From contig NZ_FNDB01000005.1 of the NCBI RefSeq assembly GCF_900099915.1, positions 62,001 to 126,000 on the forward strand: a DNA stretch of 64,000 nt. Reading direction: 5' to 3'. The position numbers were made by a program, and so were the translations under genes. This stretch comes from Flavobacterium omnivorum. GTDB taxonomy: Bacteria > Bacteroidota > Bacteroidia > Flavobacteriales > Flavobacteriaceae. Below the pieces are notes generated by a model. That model was given only the letters and a program-made list of their open reading frames with translations, had not been told where the DNA came from and did no database searches. Each line of letters opens with the position of its first letter. Position 1 is the first letter of the stretch. Below are positions 25,908 through 35,989 of this stretch, piece after piece.

Positions 25908-27017
25908 ATGAAAGGTTCCTTCAAACTCGGAAAAATCGCAGACATTGGAATTTTTGTTCACTGGACCTTCTCATTACTGATTATGTTTATCATTTTCATT
26001 AATTACCGAGCCGGCCAGAGCGCAACTCAAATACTTTTGTCCGTTTTGTTTATTTTGAGTCTATTTATCACTGTAATCCTGCATGAACTAGGCCACGCTT
26101 TGGCAGCGAAAAGGTATCACATAAAGACCAAAGACATCACTCTTTTGCCCATTGGAGGTTTAGCACGGCTCGAAAAAATTCCTGAAAAGCCAATTGAAGA
26201 ATTGATAGTAGCTGTTGCAGGACCTTTAGTAAACATTACCTTGGCCGTTGTTACAGGGATATTCATAGCCATTCCCGAAACGACAGATGAATTAATGTCG
26301 CAATTATCAACTGGTATAAATCCGAATAATTTCTTTTTGAATTTCTTCTTAGTCAATTTTTTGCTGGCACTTTTCAACTTGATTCCCGCGTTTCCTATGG
26401 ATGGAGGCCGAATTATACGCGCTGTATTGTCCTTTAAAATGCAACGGCATGTAGCGACCCGTATTGCGGCTCGAATTGGTCAATTTATAGCTTTAGGCTT
26501 TATACTTTTTGGCTTTTTTACGACACCAGTTTTAGTGTTTATTGGTATTTTTGTTATTATCGGGGCGCAGGTAGAAGCGGACTTTACTCAACCTAAATTT
26601 TTGTTAAAAGGTTTTAAAGTTCATGACATTTTGATGAAACAATTTCCAAAGGTGGATGCGAATGAAACCATAAAAAAGGCCGTATCATTGGTTTTAGACA
26701 GCCAAAGCAAGAATTTTCTAATCACGGAAGCAGGTATTCCTGTTGGAACGCTGAACCGAGATCAAATTATAATGGCGCTTACAAAAAATGGAGAAAATGA
26801 ATTTATTTATAATGTCATGGATCGGAATTTAGTTTTTCTTGACGGTAACTCACTTCTGGAAAATAGTTTTGAGGTGATACAACTCAATAAATCAAGATTA
26901 ATGCTCGTGATGGAAAATAATGAAGTAGCAGGAGTTTTGGATAACGAAAATCTTATGGAATTTATTTTAATCAATGAAGTTAAAACAAAGATAACGCATG
27001 ATAAAAAGTACCGATAG
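25908..27017 (+). CDS. Site-2 protease family (M50B) intramembrane metalloprotease with CBS-like domain
   Basis: The 369-residue inner-membrane protein has the zinc motif HELGH (His59, Glu60, His63) within a membrane segment, and the third ligand Asp165 in AFPMDGGRIIRA. About six membrane segments fill residues 1-220. The C-terminal 140 residues are soluble, and their repeated pattern fits a weak CBS pair (VHDILMKQFPKVDANETI). This layout is that of SpoIVFB-like group III site-2 proteases, which cut membrane-bound regulators, with CBS domains thought to sense adenine nucleotides. The substrate is unknown. The end overlaps the next gene by 20 nt. Confidence 0.92.
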   Translation: MKGSFKLGKIADIGIFVHWTFSLLIMFIIFINYRAGQSATQILLSVLFILSLFITVILHELGHALAAKRYHIKTKDITLLPIGGLARLEKIPEKPIEELIVAVAGPLVNITLAVVTGIFIAIPETTDELMSQLSTGINPNNFFLNFFLVNFLLALFNLIPAFPMDGGRIIRAVLSFKMQRHVATRIAARIGQFIALGFILFGFFTTPVLVFIGIFVIIGAQVEADFTQPKFLLKGFKVHDILMKQFPKVDANETIKKAVSLVLDSQSKNFLITEAGIPVGTLNRDQIIMALTKNGENEFIYNVMDRNLVFLDGNSLLENSFEVIQLNKSRLMLVMENNEVAGVLDNENLMEFILINEVKTKITHDKKYR

Positions 27018-28152
27018 CTTTACAGCTGCTAAAAATCTAGAGTTGGTTCTCAGTGGAGAAGATTATTTTGCCCGTTTAGAAGCTATTATACAACAAGCAC
27101 AATTTCAAATCTACCTGCAAATGTATCTTTTTGAAAACGATACTACAGGAACAAGAATTATTACCGTCTTAAAAGAAGCAGCTTCTAGGAAAGTTGAAAT
27201 TTACATCCTTCTGGATGGTATAGGCAGTTTATCCTTTCCATCGGAACTATTTAAAGAACTGAAATGTATCGGTATCAATATTCGTTTTTTTGCCCCTTTA
27301 TTTTCAACATACACTTTTTTTATTGGCAGGAGACTCCATTCTAAAATTGTTGTTGCTGATGCAAAAGTTGCGCTGGTTGGTGGTATAAACATCGCAGCTA
27401 AATACCATGGATCAGCAAACGAAGAACCTTGGCTGGATTATGCCGTTCAATTAAAAGGGGAAATTGCTAAACCACTGCAGCAACTTTGCAGCGATATTTA
27501 TTTTAAGAAAAGACGCTTAGGAAATAAAAAAATAAAAGCAATTTTTGCAATGCAGGGAGATGCATCCGTACGCATACTCCAGAACGATTGGCTAAAGGGG
27601 AAAAATGAAATTTGTGATGGATATATAAAAGAAATTCGGCAGGCCAAAAAAGAAATAATTATAGTAGGAAGCTATTTTCTACCTGGGATTCGAATCATTA
27701 GAGCATTGAAAAAAGCATCAAAAAACAAAGTGACCATTAAACTGATTCTTTCCGGAAAATCAGATCTTCCAGTGACTAGACGGGCAACTTGCTTTTTATA
27801 TAGTAAACTTCTCAACTATAACATTGAATTGTACGAATGGGACAAATCGGTTTTGCATGGAAAAGCAGCAGTTATTGATGAGAATTGGTCCACAATTGGA
27901 TCTTTTAACCTGAATAATTTAAGTTCGTACGGAAGTATCGAAACTAACATTGAAATACGTTCAGAATTATTTTCAGCTATGTTTCGAACCCATCTTTACG
28001 AAATCATTGCACAATGCCAATGCATCACTCGAGAATCTGTAAATACTAAAACCACTTTTATCCCTAAATGCATTAATTTAATTTCGTATGGCGTCACTAG
28101 AATTATCGAATTAGTAGTCACTTTCACACCTTACAAACGCTTTTATAATTAA
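26998..28152 (+). CDS. Phospholipase D-like protein (cardiolipin synthase family)
   Basis: The 384-residue protein has two HKD motifs: His114/Lys116/Asp121 in HSKIVVADAKVALVGG, and His287/Lys289/Asp294 in HGKAAVIDENWSTIGS. Two such motifs form one active site in the phospholipase D superfamily, which includes cardiolipin synthase. The N-terminal membrane helices of classical ClsA are absent, so it resembles the ClsB/ClsC types. It starts inside the upstream M50 protease gene (20-nt overlap), implying translational coupling. A membrane-lipid role during stress is inferred. Confidence 0.88.
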   Translation: MIKSTDSFTAAKNLELVLSGEDYFARLEAIIQQAQFQIYLQMYLFENDTTGTRIITVLKEAASRKVEIYILLDGIGSLSFPSELFKELKCIGINIRFFAPLFSTYTFFIGRRLHSKIVVADAKVALVGGINIAAKYHGSANEEPWLDYAVQLKGEIAKPLQQLCSDIYFKKRRLGNKKIKAIFAMQGDASVRILQNDWLKGKNEICDGYIKEIRQAKKEIIIVGSYFLPGIRIIRALKKASKNKVTIKLILSGKSDLPVTRRATCFLYSKLLNYNIELYEWDKSVLHGKAAVIDENWSTIGSFNLNNLSSYGSIETNIEIRSELFSAMFRTHLYEIIAQCQCITRESVNTKTTFIPKCINLISYGVTRIIELVVTFTPYKRFYN

Positions 28153-29005
28153 AAAAAAAGAGGATTGGAATTAAAAAAGAATCTTAAAAGTAAATCCCTA
28201 AATTAGATTGTTAAAGATACGTATCCCAAATCAATTAGGATGAATTCTTTTTCTAGTTCATTTTTAAAAAAATTATTAGTTCCGTGAAATAACGGAGACC
28301 TGAGTAACTTGTCTAGAACAGCATGTTCTTTGCAGCAATAGCTTAAAAGATTCTCCACAGCTCTCCAAACTAATAAAGTCCTAAACTAGGATAGTTATTA
28401 TGCGGATGACATGTCTTTTCAGGGGATTTTGATCCAAAAACAGACTGCAAATACATACAGAAATGATGGGGAAATCCAAATGCGAATTCATCCCAAAAAA
28501 ACTTATTTTATGACCCTAAACATACATCAAATTGTTATTGCGCTGTTGTCTATACAAAAACGAAGCTGATTTTTGATAAGCACAAGGAATGGATTCGACC
28601 TCTTGATTAAGTCTAGAAATTTAGGCCGCACGAGCATCCCAAACACAAAAAATAATTCACCAGAAGTAAATAGATAAGCTGGTAGGGAAAATAAATTACG
28701 TTCTAAAAATCAATCTAAAAGGTACCGAATTTATAAAGTACAAAGTGCTACTTATTGAATTGAAACACCATTAAGGTTTCAAAGCCATAGAAAAACAGTT
28801 GTTTTCTTTATGGAGAGAAAATAGCAATAGTAAGCAATCCATTTTAGGAATTTTTTTATATATCTAACTGAATATAAACACTTTATTTCTATTTTATTCT
28901 TTCAAAATTGTTTAAATTTGATATTGTAAAATAGAAAATTGAGCGATTTTTTCAGCCGCACGAAGTTAAAAAAACCGAAGTAACCGCAACATAAAAAAAA
29001 TCTCG
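28153..29005. other. 853-bp gene-free region upstream of cbpA
   Basis: No gene is supported here. Only short broken frames occur, such as one ending KHKEWIRPLD at about 28609, and these might be remains of a decayed gene. A 15-bp perfect dyad AGAACA-GCA-TGTTCT at 28315-28329 resembles an operator. A small hairpin TCCGT/ACGGA (28281-28296) lies just upstream of it. The far end holds a -7 element for cbpA. Confidence 0.5.
28913..28920 (+). promoter_or_regulatory. -7 element TAAATTTG upstream of cbpA
   Basis: TAAATTTG matches TAnnTTTG and is 85 nt before the ATG at 29006. No TTTG lies at the expected -33 distance, so confidence is limited. Confidence 0.4.
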
Positions 29006-29911
29006 ATGGCATTTATAGACTATTACAAAATTCTTGAAGTGGATAAAAAAGCAACCGAAGCCGAGATTAAAAAGGCGTATCGCAAACTCGCCCGTAAATA
29101 CCATCCTGATTTAAATCCCAATGATAAAGAAGCCGAAAGAAAATTCAAGGAAATTAATGAAGCAAACGAAGTATTAAGCCATTCTGAAAACCGTAAAAAA
29201 TATGATGATTACGGAGAAAACTGGCAAAACGCTGAGGAATTTGAAAAATCCAAACAACAACGGCAACATCAAGGAAATGGCCAACAAGGAGGTTATGGAG
29301 AAGGAGGATTTAGTGGTAGTGGTGACTTTTCTAATTTTTTCGAATCCATGTTTGGTGGCCGTTCCAGTGCTGGTGGAAGTCGAAGAGAAACTCAGTTTAA
29401 AGGGCAGGATTTCAGCACTGAATTGCATCTTGACCTAAAAGACGTCTATAACACGCACAAGAGAACGCTGACAATCAATGGTAAAAATATCCGAATTACC
29501 ATCCCTGCTGGAGTCGAAAACGGACAGCAAATAAAAATTAGTGGTGTGGGTGGCGAAGGCTCCAGTGGCGGTCCAAAAGGCGATTTATACATCACATTTA
29601 CAGTAGCCAATCACACGGAATTTAAACGAGATAAAAATAATCTTTATGCAAGTGTAGCTCTCGATTTATATACTGCACTATTAGGCGGTGAGATTACCGT
29701 TGCTACTTTTGACGGCAAAGTAAAACTGACTGTAAAACCAGGAACCCAAAACGGAACTATTGTCAAACTTAAAGGAAAAGGTTTCCCAATTTATAAAAAG
29801 GAAGGTGAATTTGGCGACTTATATATTACCTATCAAATCAAAATCCCTACTGATCTTTCCCAAAAAGAAAAAGATTTATTTATGGAACTTTCAAAATTAA
29901 AAACATCATGA
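29006..29911 (+). CDS. cbpA: CbpA-like DnaJ co-chaperone
   Basis: The 301-residue protein begins with a J domain ([17 protein letters not shown]) with the HPD motif in [10 protein letters not shown] at about 32-41. A Gly-rich linker spans about 85-125 and two C-terminal substrate-binding domains follow ([12 protein letters not shown], then [17 protein letters not shown]). The zinc-finger domain of true DnaJ is missing, which defines the CbpA group. It stimulates Hsp70 (DnaK) ATPase and, in E. coli, also binds curved DNA in stationary phase. The stop overlaps the cbpM start by 4 nt, supporting the assignment. Confidence 0.93.
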   Translation: MAFIDYYKILEVDKKATEAEIKKAYRKLARKYHPDLNPNDKEAERKFKEINEANEVLSHSENRKKYDDYGENWQNAEEFEKSKQQRQHQGNGQQGGYGEGGFSGSGDFSNFFESMFGGRSSAGGSRRETQFKGQDFSTELHLDLKDVYNTHKRTLTINGKNIRITIPAGVENGQQIKISGVGGEGSSGGPKGDLYITFTVANHTEFKRDKNNLYASVALDLYTALLGGEITVATFDGKVKLTVKPGTQNGTIVKLKGKGFPIYKKEGEFGDLYITYQIKIPTDLSQKEKDLFMELSKLKTS

Positions 29912-30201
29912 ATACCACAAACTTAATCCCTCTATCCCTGCTTTTCATGCAATATAATCTAGAAATGTCGTTCTTTTTTAATTTAAATGAAATGGGTTTA
30001 TTGGAAATCCTTACTGTCAATGAAACTAAGTATGTCCGTCCTGAATCTGTTCATGCAATTGAAAAAATGATACGATTACACCAAGAATTAGAGGTAAACA
30101 TGCATGGAATAGATGTCATTTTAAATTTATTGGAAAAAATAGAGCGTTTACAGCAGGAATTGATTTCCGTTAAGAACAGGCTGAGCTTGTATGAAAGTTA
30201 A
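29908..30201 (+). CDS. cbpM: CbpM-like chaperone modulator
   Basis: The 97-residue protein follows cbpA with an ATGA stop-start overlap. It has a MerR-like helical N-terminal part ([21 protein letters not shown], split by a short loop) and a C-terminal coiled coil ([19 protein letters not shown]). In E. coli CbpM binds the J domain of CbpA and blocks both its chaperone and DNA-binding activity. The match rests on size, fold pattern and gene order more than on sequence identity. Confidence 0.82.
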   Translation: MNTTNLIPLSLLFMQYNLEMSFFFNLNEMGLLEILTVNETKYVRPESVHAIEKMIRLHQELEVNMHGIDVILNLLEKIERLQQELISVKNRLSLYES

Positions 30202-30343
30202 AAATTAAATTACAATTGGAAAAAAGCAAAGAACTGTTGAAAATTCAAATAATCCGTTAGCATTTGAAAAAATACAATCAAATAATAATTTGAACGAAAT
30301 GTATGGGATGATTTAGATAAGGAGCAAACTAAAAATTAACAAT

Positions 30344-31177
30344 ATGAAAACGATACTTTGCCCAACCGACTTTACTTTACGGGCAGATTCTGCTATACAT
30401 TATGCTGTAAAAATGGCCACGGTTTTTGATGCTTCGTTAATTTTATACCACTGTTTTATTCCTTTTGAGAGCGCTTTTTATCCCCTTAATTCAAGCACTC
30501 AAGAAAATTTAGATACTAAAACAATTTTAACCAACCATCTTACTGCTATCATGAATTCTATAATGGATAAAAATCCAAATCTTTCCATAAACATTCATGT
30601 GGATCAAGGTCCTGAAGGCATAAAGATTCCAAAATTTTGTAAAAAAAATAAAATAGATTTAATAGTAATGGGCACAAAAGGAGCTAGTGGGTTAAAAGAA
30701 AAAATCATTGGCAGTTTTACTGCCGAGGTTATGACCAAAGCTTCCTGCCCCGTACTTGCTATTCCAGAAAAATATAAATTCAAGATCCCAAAAAAAATAA
30801 CTTTTGCCTCTAATTATAATAAAAAAGACAAAAAGGTTCTCTTTCAATTACTGGAATTAAACAAGCTTTTCAATGCTACCATTACCATTCTTCACGTCGA
30901 CAAGGGAATCCTAGCGTTTACCGCAGATGAAGACTTTGACAATTATAAAAATACAATTCAAAACCATTTTAAAGATTTTGAATTCACTTTCAAACATAGT
31001 ACAGGAGAGAACGTAGCAAAAATAATCTTAGAAGTGACAGTAGCCGATAAAACGGATCTGATTGTAATTAATCCTTTAAAAAGAAAAGGTTTTTGGAATC
31101 GTATTTTTTACTCCAGTATAACCAAAAAAACAGCCTATCTAATCGCTAAGCCATTACTGAGCATTCCAGTGCAATAA
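30344..31177 (+). CDS. Universal stress protein UspA family, two-domain
   Basis: The 277-residue protein contains two tandem Usp domains. The first (residues 1-145) starts MKTILCPTDFTLRADSA and has the ATP-binding motif GTKGASGLKEKIIGS (G-x2-G-x9-G-S). The second (about 150-277) has lost that motif, with only weak similarity such as DLIVINPLKRKG. Such two-domain proteins are cytosolic and accumulate on starvation or low oxygen. Position between the CbpA pair and the calcium transport genes supports a stress function. Confidence 0.92.
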   Translation: MKTILCPTDFTLRADSAIHYAVKMATVFDASLILYHCFIPFESAFYPLNSSTQENLDTKTILTNHLTAIMNSIMDKNPNLSINIHVDQGPEGIKIPKFCKKNKIDLIVMGTKGASGLKEKIIGSFTAEVMTKASCPVLAIPEKYKFKIPKKITFASNYNKKDKKVLFQLLELNKLFNATITILHVDKGILAFTADEDFDNYKNTIQNHFKDFEFTFKHSTGENVAKIILEVTVADKTDLIVINPLKRKGFWNRIFYSSITKKTAYLIAKPLLSIPVQ

Positions 31178-31315
31178 TTATCGTCATCCTGTTCCTAATT
31201 TAAGATAAATAATACAATTAAAATTCAATAAAAGTGGCTAGCAGTCCATCCTATTCCTATTGCCCGTAACGATAAGTAAGAAATTTAAAGATTCTAACAT
31301 ACTAATTATTTCTTC

Positions 31316-32317
31316 ATGAATGCTATCTATCTGGACATTATCGGGTTTATCCTAGCCACAGCGGTAATAGTAGCAACTGGCTCACGGCTATCTAAGTATG
31401 GTGATATGATGGCCGATATGTTAGGTTGGGGGAAAATGTTTATGGGCATTGTTCTTTTGGCATCAGTAACATCTATGCCCGAAATAATGAATGGGATTAG
31501 CGCTGTGGTTTTTCTTAATGCTCCAGATCTTGCCGTTGGCGATATTGTAGGAAGCTGTGCGTTCAATATCCTTATTATTTCTATTATGGATTTATTTTAC
31601 GACCATAAAAAACCACTAACATCGGTTGCCCAAACAGGTCATGTGATTGCAGCATCCTTTGGTATCATACTATTGAGTTTGGTCGCTTTTGCAATTTTAA
31701 TGCCCGATATTTTTGGAACCATTTTATGGATTGGAGAATTCAGCTTACTCTTTCTTTTATTTTACGTCATAGCCATTCGCGTAATATTCTCTTATGATAA
31801 AAAAGAAAGTCATTATCGGGAAGAAAGAAAAAACACCTACACTCTAACACTAAAACAAGTCGTGCGAAGGTATATAATGAACGCACTTGTACTAATGGGA
31901 GCTGCAATGCTGCTGCCTTATTTTGGACAACACTTGGCCGAGGCTAGTGGAATGGGACAAAGTTTTTTTGGCACTTTATTTATTGCTGCTTCTACTTCAC
32001 TTCCGGAAGTAGTAGTATCCATAGCGGCCATTAGACTGGGAACCATTGATCTAGCAATTGGTACTATTTTTGGCAGTACTATTTTTAATATTGCCATTTT
32101 GGCCATTGATGATATTCTATATACGAAAGGCGCTATCCTTCAATTTACTAGTCCCAACCATATTATACCAGTCCTAGGAACGATAATTATAACTGCCATT
32201 GGCATTATAGGCATCGTATTCAAGGAAGAAAAAAAATGGAAACTCGCCATAGATACTGCTTTAATAGCATTAGTGTATGTTTTAATGATGATTTTATTGT
32301 ACTATTTAAAAGATTAA
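31316..32317 (+). CDS. CaCA-family sodium/calcium antiporter-like membrane protein
   Basis: The 333-residue inner-membrane protein has two inverted repeat halves, each with an alpha-repeat: SVTSMPEIMNGISAV with GDIVGSCAFNILI in the first, and AASTSLPEVVVSIAAI with GTIFGSTIFNIAI in the second. These Gly/Ser/Asn/Glu residues form the ion pathway of Na/Ca exchangers such as YrbG. A short charged loop (YDKKESHYREERKN) separates the halves. It ends five bases before the P-type ATPase gene, so the two calcium-linked transporters form an operon. Confidence 0.9.
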   Translation: MNAIYLDIIGFILATAVIVATGSRLSKYGDMMADMLGWGKMFMGIVLLASVTSMPEIMNGISAVVFLNAPDLAVGDIVGSCAFNILIISIMDLFYDHKKPLTSVAQTGHVIAASFGIILLSLVAFAILMPDIFGTILWIGEFSLLFLLFYVIAIRVIFSYDKKESHYREERKNTYTLTLKQVVRRYIMNALVLMGAAMLLPYFGQHLAEASGMGQSFFGTLFIAASTSLPEVVVSIAAIRLGTIDLAIGTIFGSTIFNIAILAIDDILYTKGAILQFTSPNHIIPVLGTIIITAIGIIGIVFKEEKKWKLAIDTALIALVYVLMMILLYYLKD

Positions 32318-32321
32318 AATT

Positions 32322-34919
32322 ATGAACTGGCATTTACTTCCAATATCAGAAATAACTCAATTGCTAAATTCAACTCCAAGCGGCATTGATCCAGTAATAG
32401 CCGCTGAGCGCTTACGCGAACAAGGAAAAAATCAAATTGAAGACACAAAAAAGAAGAGTGTTATTAAAATGATTTTATCTCAGTTTTCTGATTTCATGAT
32501 TCTTATTCTTGTAGCGGCAGCAATTATTTCAGGCGTTATAGGTGATGTTACGGATACAATTATTATACTAGCTATCGTAATTATTAATGCAACTGTAGGA
32601 TTTATTCAAGAATATCGAGCAGAAAAAGCGATGGAAGCCTTAAAAAATATGGCAGCAAACCATGCTCATATTTTACGTGAAGGAAAAATGATCAGCATTC
32701 CTGCAACAGATCTCGTTGTAGGAGATGTCATAATGTTAGAAGCAGGGAATATTATTCCAGCAGATGTCCGATTTTTTGAAACTCATCAAACAAAAGTAGA
32801 TGAATCAACGCTAACAGGCGAATCAAATAATGTAGAAAAAAACACAGAAGAACTTCCCGAAGGAATTTATGCTCTTGGCGACCAGACCAACATGGGTTTT
32901 AAAGGAACTTCAGTTACTAATGGGAGAAGCCTTGCTTATGTCGTGGCAACTGGAATGCAGACCGAGTTGGGCCATATCGCAAAAATGATCCAGACCGATG
33001 AAACCACCACTCCATTGCAGAAAAGATTAGCTGCTTTTGGCAAACGATTGTCCGCAGGCATACTATTGATTTGCACCATCATTTTTATGATTGGTTGGCT
33101 GCGTGGCGAAGCTATTTTGACTATGCTAATCACTTCAATTTCACTTGCAGTTGCTGCCATTCCTGAGGCTTTACCAGCATTGGTAACAATAGCATTAGCT
33201 TTTGGAGCCAAGAAATTGGCAAAACACAAGGCCCTTATACGTAAGTTACCCGCTGTAGAAACATTAGGTTCTGTAACCTACATCTGTTCTGATAAAACAG
33301 GTACTTTAACCCTCAATAAAATGACCTTACAGGAATTTTATGAAACTTCGACCGCAAATTATCAGACGGTTTTTAAAGATCAAAACAGACTACTTCATGC
33401 AATAGCTTTGAATAATGATGTGTCAAAAGAAGAAAATGGAAAATGGTTAGGAGATTCGACTGAGGTAGCAATGGTCGAATATGCGTTCGATAAGAGTTTT
33501 AATCGAGGTGATTTAGAAAAAATTTATCCACGAATTGCAGAATTACCTTTTGATTCTAAAAGAAAGTGTATGACTACAATTCATCAAAATAGTAATCCTG
33601 ACGCCGATCATAGTGCTACAATGATTGTATTAACAAAAGGAGCCGTTGATGTCTTGTTTGACAAGTTGAATGCTGATCAAAAATCCCATATTCCAGAATT
33701 GGAACGTAAAGTAAATGAGATGGCTGCAAAAGGATATCGGGTTATGGGATATGCAATGAAAACAATTTCATCACTTCCGCAGCATTTGGATCCAGCTGAA
33801 ATCGAAACAGAACTAACGCTTATTGGCTTTGTCGGGATGATAGACCCACCTCGCGAAGAAGCAAGGCAAGCCGTATCCGAGTGTAAAGAAGCTGGCATTA
33901 TTCCGGTGATGATTACCGGCGACCACAAGCTTACTGCTAAAGCTATTGCTGCAAAACTTGGTATTATTTCTTCCGAGGAGGACTTAGCCCTTACTGGTTC
34001 TGAATTAGCAATGTTGAACCAAATTGCGTTTGAAGAAATCGTGGCAAAGGTTCGCGTTTATGCACGTGTTAATCCCGAACAAAAATTAAGAATCATCACT
34101 GCCTTACAATCTAAAAATCATTTTGTAGCGATGACCGGCGATGGCGTCAACGATGCTCCAGCACTCAAAAATGCTGATATTGGCATTGCAATGGGCATCA
34201 ACGGTACGGAAGTTTCCAAAGAAGCTTCGCACATGATTTTACTAGATGATAATTTTGCCACCATAGTAATTGCAGTTAAGCACGGCAGGAAAATATTCGA
34301 TAATATTCTGAAATTTATAAAGTATATTATGACTGGAAATTCAGGAGAAATATGGGCTATATTTTTGGCACCGTTCTTTGGTTTACCCATACCATTACTG
34401 GCCATTCACATTCTTTGGATTAACCTAATCACAGATGGCTTGCCTGGGTTGGCCTTAGCCTCTGAACCAGCAGAAGCAAATATTATGAAACGACCGCCTA
34501 GAAATCCGAAGGAAAATATTTTCTCAAATGGAATGGCAGTGCATATTTTATGGGTAGGATTTTTAATGGGAGTAGTGACCATCGGAATGCAGGCTTATGC
34601 CATACATGTGGCGAACTCGCATTGGCAAACGATGGCATTTACCGTTCTTTGCTTTAGCCAATTGGGTCATGTAATGGTCATTCGATCTAGCCAAGATTCT
34701 ATTTTTAAAATTGGTTTTTTCTCTAATAAGCCCATGATTGTCGCTTTAGCAATAACGGTTTCACTTCAATTAATGATAATTTATACTCCTTTATTTAATG
34801 GGATTTTTAAAACACAACCGCTAACTTTCCGTGAATTGATCCTAACATTAGCGGTATCAAGTATTGTTTTTTGGTCGGTAGAAATAGAGAAATGGTTAAA
34901 AAAAGAAAATAAATCGTAA
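32322..34919 (+). CDS. P-type cation-transporting ATPase (P2A, calcium type)
   Basis: The 865-residue inner-membrane pump has the TGES motif (STLTGES near 168), membrane helix 4 with PEALPALVTIAL, the phosphorylated Asp324 in CSDKTGTLT, and the hinge motif MTGDGVNDAPALKNADIGIA. The PEALP sequence and ten-helix layout fit SERCA/PMR1-like calcium ATPases. ATP-driven export of Ca2+ from the cytosol is the likely role. It directly follows a calcium antiporter gene with four intervening bases. Confidence 0.94.
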   Translation: MNWHLLPISEITQLLNSTPSGIDPVIAAERLREQGKNQIEDTKKKSVIKMILSQFSDFMILILVAAAIISGVIGDVTDTIIILAIVIINATVGFIQEYRAEKAMEALKNMAANHAHILREGKMISIPATDLVVGDVIMLEAGNIIPADVRFFETHQTKVDESTLTGESNNVEKNTEELPEGIYALGDQTNMGFKGTSVTNGRSLAYVVATGMQTELGHIAKMIQTDETTTPLQKRLAAFGKRLSAGILLICTIIFMIGWLRGEAILTMLITSISLAVAAIPEALPALVTIALAFGAKKLAKHKALIRKLPAVETLGSVTYICSDKTGTLTLNKMTLQEFYETSTANYQTVFKDQNRLLHAIALNNDVSKEENGKWLGDSTEVAMVEYAFDKSFNRGDLEKIYPRIAELPFDSKRKCMTTIHQNSNPDADHSATMIVLTKGAVDVLFDKLNADQKSHIPELERKVNEMAAKGYRVMGYAMKTISSLPQHLDPAEIETELTLIGFVGMIDPPREEARQAVSECKEAGIIPVMITGDHKLTAKAIAAKLGIISSEEDLALTGSELAMLNQIAFEEIVAKVRVYARVNPEQKLRIITALQSKNHFVAMTGDGVNDAPALKNADIGIAMGINGTEVSKEASHMILLDDNFATIVIAVKHGRKIFDNILKFIKYIMTGNSGEIWAIFLAPFFGLPIPLLAIHILWINLITDGLPGLALASEPAEANIMKRPPRNPKENIFSNGMAVHILWVGFLMGVVTIGMQAYAIHVANSHWQTMAFTVLCFSQLGHVMVIRSSQDSIFKIGFFSNKPMIVALAITVSLQLMIIYTPLFNGIFKTQPLTFRELILTLAVSSIVFWSVEIEKWLKKENKS

Positions 34920-35155
34920 GTTTTTTTGTTGCTATTTATACTTTTGAAACAAAAAAAATCACATGCCGTTCATGGTTTTTGAACTTCTTTAACACCTTGT
35001 GCTAATTATAAAGCAAGAAATTCTTTTTGTTACAAAATTAGGAGAAACGTTTTAAAATCGTCTTCCTTTTTTTAAATTGAATTTTTCTCGACAAAATCCT
35101 TTAAATAACAGACAAACAACACCTTTAAGCGCTGATAATCAGACAAATAATTATG

Positions 35156-35163
35156 TATATTTG
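35156..35163 (+). promoter_or_regulatory. -7 element TATATTTG of the MlaE/F/D operon
   Basis: TATATTTG fits TAnnTTTG and lies 37 nt before the ATG at 35201. The -33 region has only a weak TTTA. Together with the 281-bp gap after the ATPase gene it suggests a separate transcript start here. Confidence 0.5.
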
Positions 35164-35200
35164 AGTAGCTGATTTTTATTAAAAACCAATTCATTTGCTT

Positions 35201-35983
35201 ATGAATACATTTTCTAAAATAATTGAATTATTCAAAGCTTTTTTACTTGAAGTTGGCGAACTCTCCTACTTCGCGGGTCGGTTTTTTCAAGAGACTTTTA
35301 AACGTCCTTTTGAATTTAAAGAGTTTTTAAGGCAGTGTTACAATATGGGAAATCGTTCTTTGCTACTTGTAGCAGTTACAGGATTTATAATTGGGTTGGT
35401 ATTTACATTGCAATCTCGTCCTACATTACAGGAATTTGGCGCTGTATCCTGGATGCCTTCAATGGTTAGTATTTCGCTGATTCGAGAAATTGGTCCTATA
35501 ATTACAGCATTGATTTGTGCGGGACGTATCGGTTCTGGGATTGGCGCTGAATTAGGCTCAATGCGTGTTACGGAACAAATAGATGCCATGGAAGTTTCAG
35601 GTACTAATCCTTTTAAATATTTAGTAGTTACCCGAGTATTGGCCACTACTTTTATGCTTCCTATTTTAGTTTTTTTTGGAAACGCAATCGCCATTTTTGG
35701 TTCTTTTCTGGTAGAAAATATCAAAGGGAAAGTTTCATTTTTATTGTATTACAATCAGGTTTTTAATGCGTTGGAATATGGTGACTTAATTCCTGCAACT
35801 ATAAAAACATTCTTTTTCGGTTTTGCTATTGGATTAGTGGGTTGTTACAAAGGATATTATTGCAAAAAAGGGACTGCGGGCGTAGGTTTGGCGGCTAATT
35901 CTGCTGTCGTTTTCACTTCAATGTTGCTCTTTATTATTGATTTTATTGCTGTTTTTATTACTGATATATTTTATGACTTATAA
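35201..35983 (+). CDS. mlaE: MlaE-like ABC transporter permease
   Basis: The 260-residue inner-membrane protein is a YrbE/MlaE permease. It shows the conserved stretch REIGPIITALICAGRIGSG, then ELGSMRVTEQIDAMEV, and the C-terminal GCYKGYYCKKGTAGVG, with about five membrane helices. With the following ATPase and MCE protein it forms a lipid-trafficking ABC system of the Mla type, which moves phospholipids between the inner and outer membranes. The frame begins at a TTG (35195), but the ATG at 35201 (MNTFSKIIELF) is preferred. Confidence 0.92.
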   Translation: MNTFSKIIELFKAFLLEVGELSYFAGRFFQETFKRPFEFKEFLRQCYNMGNRSLLLVAVTGFIIGLVFTLQSRPTLQEFGAVSWMPSMVSISLIREIGPIITALICAGRIGSGIGAELGSMRVTEQIDAMEVSGTNPFKYLVVTRVLATTFMLPILVFFGNAIAIFGSFLVENIKGKVSFLLYYNQVFNALEYGDLIPATIKTFFFGFAIGLVGCYKGYYCKKGTAGVGLAANSAVVFTSMLLFIIDFIAVFITDIFYDL

Positions 35984-35989
35984 CTGATT

